The notes under the pieces were generated by a model. It searched no databases. It saw only the letters and a list, made by a program, of their open reading frames with translations, and had not been told where the DNA came from. 14,176 nt of DNA. It comes from Altererythrobacter sp. GTDB lineage: Bacteria > Pseudomonadota > Alphaproteobacteria > Sphingomonadales > Sphingomonadaceae. The DNA lies in NCBI GenBank assembly GCA_023299945.1, contig JALZVZ010000271.1:1-14176 (forward strand), read 5' to 3'. Position numbers and translations under genes: made by a program. Positions 14,095-14,176 of the stretch are shown here, piece by piece. Within the stretch, counting starts at the first letter, position 1, and every line of letters begins with the position of its first letter.

Positions 14095-14176
14095 ATGTCC
14101 ATCAATGATATGATGAAATTACAAGGTGTTGGTGCGGTAAGCCGCGCCACATCTGGCGAACAAGGCGCTACGCTTC
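14095..14176 (+). CDS. flgM: Probable FlgM anti-sigma factor, start only
   Basis: An ATG with AAGGA 9 nt upstream opens a frame (MSINDMMKLQGVGAVSRATS and on) that is cut by the right edge after 27 residues. The MSI opening, polar composition and place right after flgA match FlgM, the inhibitor of the flagellar sigma factor FliA, in many flagellar clusters. The C-terminal sigma-binding part is outside the window, so the call is by context. Confidence 0.6.
   Translation, partial: MSINDMMKLQGVGAVSRATSGEQGATL

Overview
This window is a flagellar gene cluster from a member of the Alphaproteobacteria. Protein character suggests Sphingomonadales, perhaps Erythrobacteraceae, but that placement is inferred without database support. 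The clues are the gene order flgBCDEFGHIJKL-motAB, a FlgJ with no muramidase domain, near-consensus sigma-54 promoters, and moderately GC-rich, tightly packed, often overlapping genes.

Layout. From 10496 down to 707 the minus strand carries one almost gapless transcription unit: flgB, flgC, a short flgD, a short flgE, flgF, flgG, flgH, flgI, flgJ, flgK, flgL, motA, motB. It encodes rod, hook, hook cap, P- and L-rings, hook-filament junction proteins and the stator. Past motB, a HAD-family hydrolase on the same strand runs off the left edge. Its start region contains a 9-bp hairpin.

The roughly 300-bp region upstream of flgB (10497-10799) is a dense control region. It holds a perfect -24/-12 sigma-54 promoter for flgB, three CGGCAAA-type enhancer candidates, a 14-bp palindrome with a second TGGGCCCA core 35 bp away, and a 60-bp array of six decamers just before the divergent gene.

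On the plus strand the divergent operon (10800-11938) encodes two small membrane proteins. They look like a stripped-down MotA/MotB (ExbB/ExbD-type) ion-channel pair. The A subunit lacks the first MotA transmembrane segment, and the B subunit keeps the W-x5-D start of the MotB membrane helix but has no peptidoglycan-binding OmpA domain. This is the most novel item in the window.

A soluble GGEEF diguanylate cyclase (minus strand, ending at 11956) converges on that pair and diverges from flgA. flgA has its own sigma-54 promoter and is followed by the start of a probable flgM at the right edge.

Together the genes build and power a flagellum. A c-di-GMP enzyme and an extra stator-like pair embedded in the locus suggest local control or tuning of motility.
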